Origin: Macrothele yani
Lineage: Eukaryota > Arthropoda > Arachnida > Araneae > Macrothelidae
Assembly (NCBI GenBank): GCA_039090855.1
Contig: CM077034.1
Coordinates: 17,307,303-17,371,302 of the forward strand
DNA: 64,000 bases
Direction: 5' to 3'
A model generated the notes under the pieces. The model saw only the letters and a program-made list of their open reading frames with translations. It had not been told where the DNA came from and made no database searches. Shown here piece after piece: positions 11,970 to 21,945 of the stretch. Each line of letters opens with the position of its first letter. Position 1 is the first letter of the stretch. The translations under genes were made by a program, and so were the position numbers.

Positions 11970-11981
11970 GGAGACGTCTGT

Positions 11982-12338
11982 CCAAGATGGGTAATGTGTA
12001 CCAGCGGAAGAAAACCTGGCTAAAGCAGTCGATGACGAGCCATTTTTTACACTATATTGGTGTTCCTTAATTCTTGTTTGCAGTCTCCGTAGGGTTGAGC
12101 CGATATATATGAGGTCCTTGTCTTGAGGATCGACAGATTTCATAGAAATGGAATAGATGCCACATTTGTCCAACAATTCAACGCGGTCCCGATCATTTTT
12201 AATCAGGGAATAAATGTTCGATGTCTTTAACCCAAAACCGACACCGTGACTGTGACAGATGTTCAATAAACTACCGTTCACATGAGGGACGTAAGTCATC
12301 GATCCAACATATTTGATATCCCTTCGTTCACGTGTCAA
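11982..12338 (-). pseudogene. GIY-YIG endonuclease domain of Penelope-like element A
   Basis: The minus-strand frame contains CGIYSISMKS, then about 12 residues later IYIGSTLRRLQTRIKEH, which matches the GIY and YIG motifs and following Arg/Glu region of the nicking endonuclease that Penelope-like elements carry after their reverse transcriptase. The frame stays open into the adjoining SINE, adding about 45 meaningless residues; the true C-terminus continues beyond the SINE at 10393 and ends at a stop near 10306. Upstream, the linker (RERRDIKYVGSMTYVPHVNG) is preserved; a deleted mariner separates it from the reverse transcriptase. Confidence 0.85.
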
Positions 12339-12512
12339 TGTAAAAAATGTTGAACTTTGGATTTTTCGGTAGATTCTACGGACATCTGAATGAGAAAATC
12401 CGTGCTGATAAGCAATGGTATATATCTTTTGAAGTTCCTGCTCACGGAAGGCTACAGAAGAGCTATGGGTAAATGCTCTTAGAATAAGAAAGTATAAGGA
12501 TGAAACCTTATA

Positions 12513-13205
12513 CTAGGGGTGTTCAAATGAAAAGGTACGAAACGTCATAGGAACGTAACCGTTAACATATTTGCCTATGCCGCTATGGGAGAACGTAGCG
12601 ACACATCTAGGGATGCGATTGGAGTCGCCGGCGTGGATCTGAGCATGCGCGGGCGCCCGCATGCGCAGGAGAGAGAGCAGAGACTCTTATAAAGAGCGCC
12701 GTCCAATTGACGCGGGTCAGTGCGCGTAAGGACAGGATGGCGTTGACATTGCAAAATTCGACGATTGAGGAGCAGCGAGGCGTTATCCGATTTCTGACAG
12801 CGGAAGGTGTTAAACCGGCCGCTATTCGTCGCGGAGGGTGTGGTTCTGCTCCATGATAACGCGCGTCTACACGTCTCCAGGGTCACACACGCGGAACTGG
12901 CCAAGTTCCAGTGGGAGCAGCTTGACCATCCGCCCTACAGCCCGGACATGTCGCCCCTGCGATTTCCATGTGTTTGGTCCCCTGAAAAAACATCTGAAAG
13001 GGAAGCGCTTCCACACGGACGACGAACTCAAGGACGCTGTGTAGGACTGGGTGTCGTCACGGCCACAGGGATTATGGGAACAAGGAATCCTTCGGCTCGT
13101 TAATCAATGGGATCGTTGTGCTACGGCCTATGGTGTATACTTTGAATAAAGTCTTCATTTATACCCACAGTGTCGTTTCGTACCTTTTCATTTGAACTCT
13201 CCTTA
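12513..13205 (+). mobile_element. Internally deleted mariner (693 bp)
   Basis: Terminal inverted repeats share the perfect inner stretch GTTCAAATGAAAAGGTACGA (12521-12540 and its inverse near 13176-13195), and TA flanks both ends (12511-12512 and 13206-13207). Between them the first about 31 codons of a transposase (from ATG 12737, MALTLQNSTIEEQRGVIRFL) are joined near 12830 to its C-terminal third. The middle, including the first catalytic Asp, is missing. It sits in Penelope-like element A. Confidence 0.9.
12737..13147 (+). pseudogene. Mariner transposase with central deletion
   Basis: The N-terminal helix-turn-helix start is fused to the catalytic end. The retained part shows VVLLHDNARLHVSRVTH (second catalytic Asp), HPPYSPDMSP (third Asp of a mariner D,D34D triad) and FGPLKKHLKGKRF, a mariner C-terminal signature, and it ends with YGVYFE and a stop near 13147. 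About half of a normal 340-residue protein is absent and a frame change lies near 12950. It cannot be active, but its ends look usable by a full-length relative. Confidence 0.85.
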
Positions 13206-13688
13206 TATCTGGTCGGGTGGGCAGAAACACGTGGTATCAAGATAGGTATAGAGGAAGGCTTTCTGTAAACCGAATAACTCAGGTATTGGGAGGTGGGGTT
13301 CCTACGAAGTTGGAAGTCTAAAAACGGAAGAGAATTGTCACATTCAACCTCCACAGTGTAGGATATAGAAGGATAAACAGACGACAACGTGGTTGCAAAA
13401 GAGAACAAATTTTCAACTGACGAAGGCCAAAAGACCAAGACATCGTCAACATACCGAAGATATAATAAAGGTGCAATCTGAGAAAAGTCCAAAATGCGAT
13501 GTTCTATGTCTTGAAGAAGAAGTTCAGCCAACAGAGTGGAGAGTGGGGACCCCATGGGGGCTCCTTCAAGTTGGCTATATAAAATGCCATTAAACCTGAA
13601 AAAGGAACGTTTCTGAATGAGACGTAAAGCCTACAGGACGGCTTGAATTTCCTCAGGGGGTACAGACCCCAATTGGGAAAGTTTGCTT
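13206..13688 (-). pseudogene. Reverse transcriptase of Penelope-like element A
   Basis: On minus, QKRSFFRFNGILYSQLEGAP and MGSPLSTLLAELLLQDIEHR (the AP-MGSPLS motif typical of Penelope-like RT) lead to LRYVDDVLVFWP with the YVDD catalytic motif, then LPFLDFQLRR and YRKP of the thumb region. The first part is in another frame because of an indel near 13560. The upstream fingers region continues at 16233-16104 beyond the SINE insertion (YGLNSFSSSVKALQ, ASLDLVSLFPNVSI). Telomerase-related RTs share these motifs; the GIY-YIG partner favours Penelope. Confidence 0.88.
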
Positions 13689-13700
13689 TCAATGATATTG

Positions 13701-16091
13701 TTTTTTTTTTTTTTTTTTTTTTTGATTGGAGGTTTAACGACCACCGTGAGCAACTCAATGGGCTATAAGCAGTCGCCCGTCCCTAATTTAGGGTCACTGG
13801 TTTCAGGGAAGGGAGAGAGCCAGTGCCGTAAGACAAACACAACATCCATTCATTGATTGATTGGAGGTTTAACAACCACCGTGAGCAACTCAATGGGCTA
13901 TAAGCAGTCGCCCGTCCCTAATTTAGGGTCACTGGTTCCAGGGAAGGGAGAGAGCCAGTGCCGTAAGACAAACACAACATCCATTCATTGATTGATTGGA
14001 GGTTTAACGACCACCGTGAGCAACTCAATGGGCTACAAGCAGTCGCCCGTCCCTAATTTAGGGTCACTGGTTTCAGGGAAGGGAGAGAGCCAGTGCCGTA
14101 AGACAAACACAACATCCATTCATTGATTGATTGGAGGTTTAACGACCACCGTGAGCAACTCAATGGGCTATAAGCAGTCGCCCGTCCCTAATTTAGGGTC
14201 ACTGGTTTCAGGGAAGGGATAGAGCCAGTGCCGTAAGACAAACACAACATCCATTCATTGATTGATTGGAGGTTTAACGACCACCGTGAGCAACTCAATG
14301 GGCTATAAGCAGTCGCCCGTCCCTAATTTAGGGTCACTGGTTTCAGGGAAGGGAGAGAGCCAGTGCCGTAAGACAAACACAACATCCATTCATTGATTGA
14401 TTGGAGGTTTAACGACCACCGTGAGCAACTTAATGGGCTATAAGCAGTCGCCCGTCCCTAATTTAGGGTCACTGGTTTCAGGGAAGGGAGAGAGCCAGTG
14501 CCGTAAGACAAACACAACAACCATTCATTGATTGATTGCAGGTGTAAGGACCACCGTGAGAAACTCAATGGGCTATAAGCAGTCGCCCGTCCCTAATTTA
14601 GGATCACTGGTTTCAGGGAAGGGAGAGAGCCAGTGCCGTAAGACAAACACAACATCCATTCATTGATTGATTGGAGGTTTAACGACCACCGTGAGCAACT
14701 CAATGGGCTATAAGCAGTCGCCCGTCCCTAATTTAGGTCACTGGTTTCAGGGAAGGGATAGAGCCAGTGCCGTAAGACAAACACAACATCCATTCATTGA
14801 TTGATTGGAGGTTTAACGACCACCGTGAGCAACTCAATGGGCTATAAGCAGTCGCCCGTCCCTAATTTAGGGTCACTGGTTTCAGGGAAGGGAGAGAGCC
14901 AGTGCCGTAAGACAAACACAACATCCATTCATTGATTGATTGGAGGTTAAACGACCACCGTGAGCAACTCAATGGGCTATAAGCAGTCGCCCGTCCCTAA
15001 TTTAGGGTCACTGGTTTCAGGGAACGGAGAGAGCCAGTGCCGTAAGACAAACACAACATCCATTGATTGATTGATTGGAGGTTTAACGACCACCGTGAGC
15101 AACTCAATGGGCTATAAGCAGTCGCCCGTCCCTAATTTAGGGTCACTGGTTTCAGGGAAGGGAGAGAGCCAGTGCCGTAAGACAAACACAACATCCATTC
15201 ATTGATTGATTGGAGGTTTAACGACCACCGTGAGCAACTCAATGGGCTATAAGCAGTCGCCCGTCCCTAATTTAGGGTCACTGGTTTCAGGGAACGGAGA
15301 GAGCCAGTGCCGTAAGACAAACACAACATCCATTCATTGATTGATTGGAGGTTTAACGACCACCGTGAGCAACTCAATGGGCTATAAGCAGTCGCCCGTC
15401 ACTAATTTAGGTTCACTGGTTTCAGGGAAGGGATAGAGCCAGTGCCGTAAGACAAACACAACATCCATTCATTGATTGATTGGAGGTTTATCGACCACCG
15501 TGAGCAACTCAATGGGCTATAAGCAGTCGCCCGTCCCTAATTTAGGGTCACTGGTTTCAGGGAACGGAGAGAGCCAGTGCCGTAAGACAAACACAACATC
15601 CATTGATTGATTGATTGGAGGTTTAACGACCACCGTGAGCAACTCAATGGGCTATAAGCAGTCGCCCGTCCCTAATTTAGGGTCACTGGTTTCAGGGAAG
15701 GGAGAGAGCCAGTGCCGTAAGACAAACACAACATCCATTCATTGATTGATTGGAGGTTTAACGACCACCGTGAGCAACTCAATGGGCTATAAGCAGTCGC
15801 CCGTCCCTAATTTAGGGTCACTGGTTTCAGGGAACGGAGAGAGCCAGTGCCGTAAGACAAACACAACATCCATTCATTGATTGATTGGAGCTTTAACGAC
15901 CACCGTGAGCAACTCAATGGGCTATAAGCAGTCGCCCGTCCCTAATTTAGGGTCACTGGTTTTAAGGAAGGGAGAGAGCCAGTGCCGTAAGACAAACACA
16001 ACATCCATGCCTCGCCGGGATTCGAACCCGGACCCCTTACGGACAAATGATCAGAGGCCAGAGCCTTAGACCACTGCGCCACCGGGGCGGC
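13701..16091 (-). mobile_element. SINE-1 copy c with seventeen tandem bodies
   Basis: On minus there is a single tRNA-like head (about 16008-16090) and then about seventeen body units of 135 bp (starts at about 13727, 13862, 13997, 14132 and so on to 15886), ending in a run of A (T on plus, 13701-13723). It is flanked by the 12-bp target duplication TCAATGATATTG (13689-13700 and 16092-16103). Units are joined tail-to-body through CAATCAATCAATGAATGG. The unit length and linker differ from copy b, which suggests separate amplification. Confidence 0.93.
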
Positions 16092-16225
16092 TCAATGATA
16101 TTGTGTACAATAGAAATGGAGACGTTGGGAAACAGAGACACTAAGTCTAAAGAAGCCATAAGGAAAGAGGAACCAGGATGGTTGAAAGCCTTGATACGTT
16201 GCAAGGCTTTTACGGAGCTAGAAAA

Positions 16226-16272
16226 CGAATTAAGTCCATAGTGCCTGTCACAGGCACTATGGACATAATTCG
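16226..16272. repeat. Near-perfect 47-bp palindrome
   Basis: Two 23-bp arms (16226-16248 and 16250-16272) with a one-base centre match as an inverted repeat with a single mismatch; the inner 15 bp per arm are perfect. It sits exactly where Penelope-like sequence on the left meets a Tc1 fragment on the right, so it probably marks a template switch or fold-back repair event. Confidence 0.9.
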
Positions 16273-16638
16273 TTATGGATCCATCCTTGCAGAGGACTTA
16301 CACCCAAACATGCTAATTGTCTTTCCTGGGGCGGATGAGAATTTTTCAGTACGACAATGCGACATGTCACACAGTTAGATATGTCCGAGAGTGGTTAGAA
16401 CAGCATGACGAAGACTTCAAAGTACTTCCTTTGCCCCCTAATTCCCCCAGACTTAAACCCAATTGAGTATCTGTGGAGCCATCTCGATCGTTTTGTAAGG
16501 TCTATGGATCCACCACCACGCACCCTCCATCCAGCAGCTGTCAGATGCACTGCAGTCAGCACGGTTACACATACCTGTTAACATTTTCTAGCACCTTACT
16601 GAGTCACTCCCAGCAAGTCTAGCTGCTGCTCGACTGTG
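16273..16638 (+). pseudogene. Tc1-like transposase, C-terminal fragment
   Basis: Across frames this segment reads ILAEDLHPNMLIVFPGADEN, a DNATCHTVRYVREWLEQHDED piece with the second catalytic Asp, and SPDLNPIEYLWSHLDRFVRS with the third catalytic Glu of the DD34E triad. The N-terminal half is absent, and the right end stops where the next Tc1 begins (TA at 16639-16640). Several frameshifts make it a fossil. It differs from the adjoining element. Confidence 0.75.
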
Positions 16639-16640
16639 TA

Positions 16641-17824
16641 CACTGAAGAGCAATTGAATTAGAGACAGCTGGTGTTATGCAAATGTGGCGCTGTGGGCGG
16701 CCCTGTAAACGGAAACGACATGACGTATGCAGCGATCCGACAATATAAGGAGTGATGCGACGGGAATCAGTAAGAGTTGGACGCAGTATTGGTAAGACGA
16801 AAGATCTAAGCTCATTTGATCGTGAGCAAATTGTCGGGGCCCGACGAATGGGTCACTGCATCTGGGAAGTCGTGCAGGCACTGGGGATTTTCACGAGCCA
16901 CTGTGTCACGGGTGCACCGTGAGTACATCGAATCCGGTAAAACCATCCCTGCAAGAGCCAACTGCCGCGGACAACAGCGTGTGGATGAGCGGGGTCATCG
17001 TCGGCTAGCTCGCATTGTAACAGCCAATAGACGGGCCACAGTGCAAGAAATCACTCGGCAATTTAACACTGGTGGCGTGCAAGCAGCCACACCATCCAGA
17101 ACCATCTCCTCGCTATGGGGTACAGAAGCCATCGTCCCACGAGGGTACCGCTGCTGACCGCACATCACAGGGTGCAAAGATTAGCATGGGCGCAGGAACA
17201 TCGCAACTGGACCCTAGACATGTGGGAAAATGTTGCCTGGACTGATGAGTCGAGAATCACGTTGGTACATGCGGATGAATGGATACGGGTACGGAGCAAA
17301 CCACATGAAGCGATGGATCCTTCTTGCCAGCAGGGTACTCTTCAAGCTGGTGGGGGTGGCATTCTCGTCTGGGGACTGTTTACGTGGGCTGAAATGGGAC
17401 CAATGGTACGTGTGACATCGTCCCTCACAGGTCAACGTTACCGGGATATCCTGGACGAGCATTCGCTCCCGTTTGTGCGTCTTCAACATCCCACTGGGGA
17501 CCTCATCCTGCAACAAGACAATGCAGCTCCCGAATTGTATCCGAATGGTTGGATGAACACTCCACCACCGACGTGACCTCGCTTCCCTGGCCAGCTAGGT
17601 CACCTGACCGAGCACATCTGGGATGCCATCGAGAGAGATGACCCACCTCCATGAAATCTTCGTGAACTGTGGGAGCTTGTTCAGGGGTCGTGGATCCGTA
17701 TGGCTTCCCAACGCTTCCGGTGTCTTGTCGAGTCCATGCCGAGACGAATCGCCGCCGTCATCAGGACGAAAGGTGGTGCTACACGTTACTAGACAGGTAT
17801 CTCTAATTCAATAGCTCTTCAGTC
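16641..17824 (+). mobile_element. Tc1-like transposon B
   Basis: Terminal inverted repeats CACTGAAGAGCAATTGAATT (16641) and the inverse of GACTGAAGAGCTATTGAATT (ending 17824) lie inside TA dinucleotides (16639-16640 and 17825-17826). At 1184 bp it is somewhat short for a Tc1. A partial second copy in reverse orientation starts at 48143. Confidence 0.88.
16755..17576 (+). pseudogene. Tc1-like transposase of element B
   Basis: ATG 16755 starts MRRESVRVGRSIGKTK, leading into the first helix-turn-helix (SFDREQIVGARRMGH, WEVVQALG). A frame change near 16885 moves the rest (GFSRATVSRVHREYIESGK) to another frame, and a further shift lies near 17115. The catalytic part follows: AWTDESRITL (first Asp), then LILQQDNAAP (second Asp). 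The third acidic motif is destroyed by changes near 17570-17640. Inactive DD34E family member. Confidence 0.82.
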
Positions 17825-17960
17825 TATATACGAGGGTTGTAGTGAAAGTAATGCAAAAGTGGGCATAACTTTTTTAATAACTGACAGAGGTCGTTCAAAT
17901 TGCACATGTTGGTAGAGTAACTCTTCCTCTATAGTAACCCTTCTTCTTCATTGCATGTAA

Positions 17961-18865
17961 ATGATGGATTCCAAGCAGAAGCAACGTATCTTCATTGAGG
18001 TCTTGACGAAGAAAGGGTAAAGACTGTCCGATATCCACAGAAGGCTACAGAATGCTTACGGAGATGATACCACTGACAAGAGCAATGTACACAGATGGAG
18101 AAAGAAGTTTAAAGAAGGGGAAACCAGCATTGAAGACAAACCACGCAGTGGGAGACCATCATCTGCGACCACTGACACGAATCGTCAGCAAGCGGATGAA
18201 TTGAATCCCGTGGAGAGACGAGTCACAATGCCGTACAGAAGATGGTGGAAGACTTAAGAGTATCGGAAACTGTGTGCAAAGTGGCAGTTGGCAACCGATT
18301 TGAAGGAGAGAAGGGTGGAAGTCTGCTCTGAAACGAAGAATCAATCCATGAAATGGCGTCACACTTCTTCACCAAGGCCCAAGAAGTTGAGAAGCAAGCG
18401 ATCAGCACAGAAAGTCACGGTGACTGTTTTTGGAATGACAGGGGTGTGTGTCATTCTCCACGATTTTCTGGAACGTGGCCGTAGCGAACGGTACATTGAG
18501 ACACTCAGAAAACTTAGAGAAGCCATAAGGAGGAAAAGACCGAAGAAGAATCTGAAATGATCCACATTCACAATGACAATGCACCATACATCTTTGGCAG
18601 CAAATCAGATGATCAGACAAATTAGGCTGGTCGATGGTTCCCTAACCACCGTACAACCCGAGATCTGGCGTTCTCCAACTTCCACCTGTTTGGTCCAATG
18701 AAGAAGAGTCTCCGGGGGCAACGATTTGATGACACAGACGAGGTTAAAGTGGCCGTGAATAAGTGGGTACAACAATTCACACCTGATTTTTTTCAAAGAG
18801 GATTCGAGAGTTGGGTTCAACGATGGCGCAAATGCGTCGCTTGTGATGGAGACCATGTTGAGTAG
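17961..18865 (+). pseudogene. Mariner-like transposase of element C
   Basis: The ATG pair at 17961/17964 opens MDSKQKQRIFIEVLTKKG, with a stop at codon 19 or so, then LSDIHRRLQNAYGDDTTDKS and VHRWRKKFKEGETSIEDKPR, the DNA-binding region ending in the mariner SGRPSS linker. The catalytic part is badly frameshifted: HNDNAP (second Asp) near 18570, then FSNFHLFGPMKKSLRGQRFD and a C-terminus ending CDGDHVE at stop 18863-18865. The third catalytic Asp region is deleted or altered near 18640-18680. Inactive. Confidence 0.78.
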
Positions 18866-18875
18866 TACCTTTGCA

Positions 18876-21862
18876 TAGATGAAGAGTTACTCTACCAACA
18901 TGTTACTATAGGGGAAGAGTTAATCTACTAATATGTTACTATAGATGAAGAGTTATTCTACCAACATGTTACTATAGGGGAGAGGTTACTCTATCAACAT
19001 GTTACTATAGAGGAAGAGTTACTCTATCAACATGTTACTATAGAGGAAGAGTTACTCTACCAACATGTTACTATGGAAGAAGAGTTACTCTATCAACATG
19101 TTACTATAGAGGAAGAGTTACTCTACCAACATGTTACTATAGAGGAAGACTTACTCTACCAACATGTTACTATAGAGAAGAGTTACTCTACCAACATTTA
19201 CTACAGAGGAAGAGTTACTCTACCAACATTTACTACAGAGGAAGAGTTATTCTACCAACATGTTACTATAGGGGAAGAGTTATTTTTTTTTTTTTGATTG
19301 GAGGTTTAACGACCACCGTGAGCAACTCAATGGGCTATAAGCAGTCGCCCGTCCCTAATTTAGGGTCACTGGTTCCAGGGAAGGGAGAGAGCCAGTTCCG
19401 TAAGACAAACACAACATCCATGCCTCACCGGGATTCGAACCCGGACCCCTTACGGACGAATGATCAGAGGCCATCGCTTAGACCACTGCGCCACCGGGGC
19501 GGCAAGGGGGAAGAGTTACTCTACCAACATGTTACTATAGAGGAAGAGTTACTCTACCAACATGTTACTATAGAAGAAGAGTTACTCTATCAACATGTTA
19601 CTATAGAGGAAGAGTTACTCTACCAACATGTTACTATAGAGGAAGAGTTACTCTACCAACATGTTACTATAGACGAAGAGTTACTCTACCAACATTTACT
19701 ACAGTGGAAGAGTTATTCTACCAACATGTTACTATAGGGGAAGAGTTACTCTACCAACATGTTACTATAGAGGAAGAGTTACTCTACCAACATTTACTAC
19801 AGAGGAAGAGTTACTCTACCAACATGTTACTATAGGGGAAGAGTTACCCTACCAACATGTGACTATAGAGGAAGAGTTACTCTACCAACATGTTACTATA
19901 GAGGAAGAGTTACTCTACCAACATGTTACTATAGAAGAAGAGTTACTCTATCAACATGTTACTATAGAGGAAGAGTTACTCTACCAACATGTTACTATAG
20001 AGGAAGAGTTACTCTATCAACATGTTACTATAGAGGAAGAGTTACTCTACCAACATTTACTACAGAGGAAGAGTTATTCTACCAACATGTTACTATAGAG
20101 GAAGAGTTACTCTACCAACATTTACTACAGAGGAAGAGTTATTCTACCAACATGTTACTATAGGGGAAGAGTTACTCTACCAACATGTTACTATAGAGGA
20201 AGAGTTACTCTACCAACATGTTACTATAGAGGAAGAGTTACTCTATCAACATGTTACTATAGAGGAAGAGTTACTCTACCAACATGTTACTATAGAGGAA
20301 GAGTTACTCTACCAACGTGTTACTATAGACGAAGAGTTACTCTACCAACATTTACTACAGTGGAAGAGTTATTCTACCAACATGTTACTATAGGGGAAGA
20401 GTTACTCTACCAACATGTTACTATAGAGGAAGAGTTACTCTACCAACATGTTACTATAGAGGAAGAGTTACTCTATCAACATGTTACTATAGAGGAAGAG
20501 TTACTCTACCAACATTTACTACAGAGGAAGAGTTATTCTACCAACATGTTACTATAGAGGAAGAGTTACTCTACCAACATTTACTACAGAGGAAGAGTTA
20601 TTCTACCAACATGTTACTATAGGGGAAGAGTTACTCTACCAACATGTTACTATAGAGGAAGAGTTACTCTACCAACATGTTACTATAGAGGAAGAGTTAC
20701 TCTATCAACATGTTACTATAGAGGAAGAGTTACTCTACCAACATTTACTACAGAGGAAGAGTTATTCTACCAACATGTTACTATAGAGGAAGAGTTACTC
20801 TACCAACATTTACTACAGAGGAAGAGTTATTCTACCAACATGTTACTATAGGGGAAGAGTTACTCTACCAACATGTTACTATAGAGGAAGAGTTACTCTA
20901 CCAACATGTTACTATAGAGGAAGAGTTACTCTACCAACATGTTACTATAGAATAAGAGTTACTCTATCAACATGTTACTATAGAGGAAGAGTTACTCTAC
21001 CAACATGTTACTATAGAGGAAGAGTTACTCTATCAACATGTTACTATAGAGGAAGAGTTACTCTACCAACATGTTACTATAGAGGAAGAGTTACTCTACC
21101 AACATGTTACTATAGAGGAAGAGTTACTCTATCAACATGTTACTATAGAGGAAGAGTTACTCTACCAACATTTACTACAGAGGAAGAGTTATTCTACCAA
21201 CATGTTACTATAGAGGAAGAGTTACTCTACCAACATTTACTACAGAGGAAGAGTTATTCTACCAACATGTTACTATAGGGAAAGAGTTACTCTACCAACA
21301 TGTTACTATAGAAGAAGAGTTACTCTATCAACATGTTACTATAGAGGAAGAGTTACTCTACCAACATGTTACTATAGAGGAAGAGTTACTCTACCAACAT
21401 GTTACTATAGAGGAAGAGTTACTCTACCAACATTTACTACAGAGGAAGAGTTATTCTACCAACATGTTACTATAGAGGAAGAGTTACTCTACCAACATGT
21501 TACTATAGAAGAAGAGTTACTCTATCAACATGTTACTATAGAGGACGAGTTACTCTACCAACATGTTACTATAGGGGAAGAGTTACCCTACCAACATGTG
21601 ACTATAGAGGAAGAGTTACTCTACCAACATGTTACTATAGGGGAAGAGTTACCCTACCAACATGTTACTATAGAGGAAGAGTTACTCTACCAACATGTTA
21701 CTATAGAGGAAGAGTTACTCTACCAACATGTGACTATAGAAGAAGAGTTACTCTATCAACATGTTACTATAGAGGAAGAGTTACTCTACCAACATGTTAC
21801 TATAGAGGAAGAGTTACTCTATCAACATGTTACTATAGAAGAAGAGTTACTCGACCAGCATG
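18876..21862. repeat. 33-bp minisatellite derived from a mariner end
   Basis: About 84 units close to GAAGAGTTACTCTACCAACA plus TGTTACTATAGAG run without a break apart from one SINE at 19283-19506. Common variants are a 31-bp unit with TTTACTACAGAG and single-base changes. Longer blocks of several variants recur, for instance around 20040-20160, 20500-20620 and 20740-20860, indicating higher-order duplication. The period is a multiple of three and gives meaningless EELLYQHVTIE peptide repeats. Confidence 0.96.
19283..19506 (-). mobile_element. SINE-1 copy d (monomeric)
   Basis: A single head (about 19421-19503), single body and A-tail (T on plus at 19283-19293) are flanked by GGGGAAGAGTTA at 19271-19282 and 19507-19518. 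The host sequence is itself repetitive, so the target duplication is less certain than in other copies, but the ends are clear. The insertion postdates at least part of the minisatellite expansion. Confidence 0.9.
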
Positions 21863-21945
21863 GGCAATTTGAATGACCTTTGTCTGTTAATAAAAAAATC
21901 ATGCCCACTTTTGTTGCATTACTTTCGATACAACCTTTGTATATA

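Larger units (their letters stand above)
9990..16233 (-). mobile_element. Penelope-like retroelement A, interrupted three times
   Basis: Read on minus, the element consists of 16233-16104, 13688-13206, 12510-11982 and 10393 to about 9990. The gaps are two SINE-1 insertions and one deleted mariner, each bounded by its own target duplication, and the reading continues across each gap. The segments encode reverse transcriptase, a linker and a GIY-YIG endonuclease, the order typical of Penelope-like elements. The 5' part is missing; the segment near 16233 abuts a palindrome. A 3' non-coding terminus follows the endonuclease stop. Confidence 0.85.
17831..21939 (+). mobile_element. Mariner-like transposon C with a minisatellite in its right end
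   Basis: The left end (17831-17940) and the inverse of the right end (21835-21939) are similar over about 110 bp, with TA at both outer borders. Both ends contain a 33-bp stretch matching the minisatellite unit: one copy on the left (about 17906-17938) and a 3-kb array on the right. Without the array and the nested SINE the element would be about 1.1-1.2 kb, a normal mariner size. Confidence 0.85.

Noticed and set aside
11826..12338. A 170-residue GIY-YIG protein with a novel C-terminus
   Set aside because: The last about 45 residues are the translated tRNA-like head and body of a SINE inserted with a target duplication; the real continuation lies beyond the SINE.
10406..16091. CRISPR-like regular repeats
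   Set aside because: Units are directly adjacent with no variable spacers, and the sequence is clearly eukaryotic SINE.
18876..21862. Repeat protein of EELLYQHVTIE units
   Set aside because: The 33-bp period is a mariner-end minisatellite; the frame is broken many times by 31-bp units and there is no start context.
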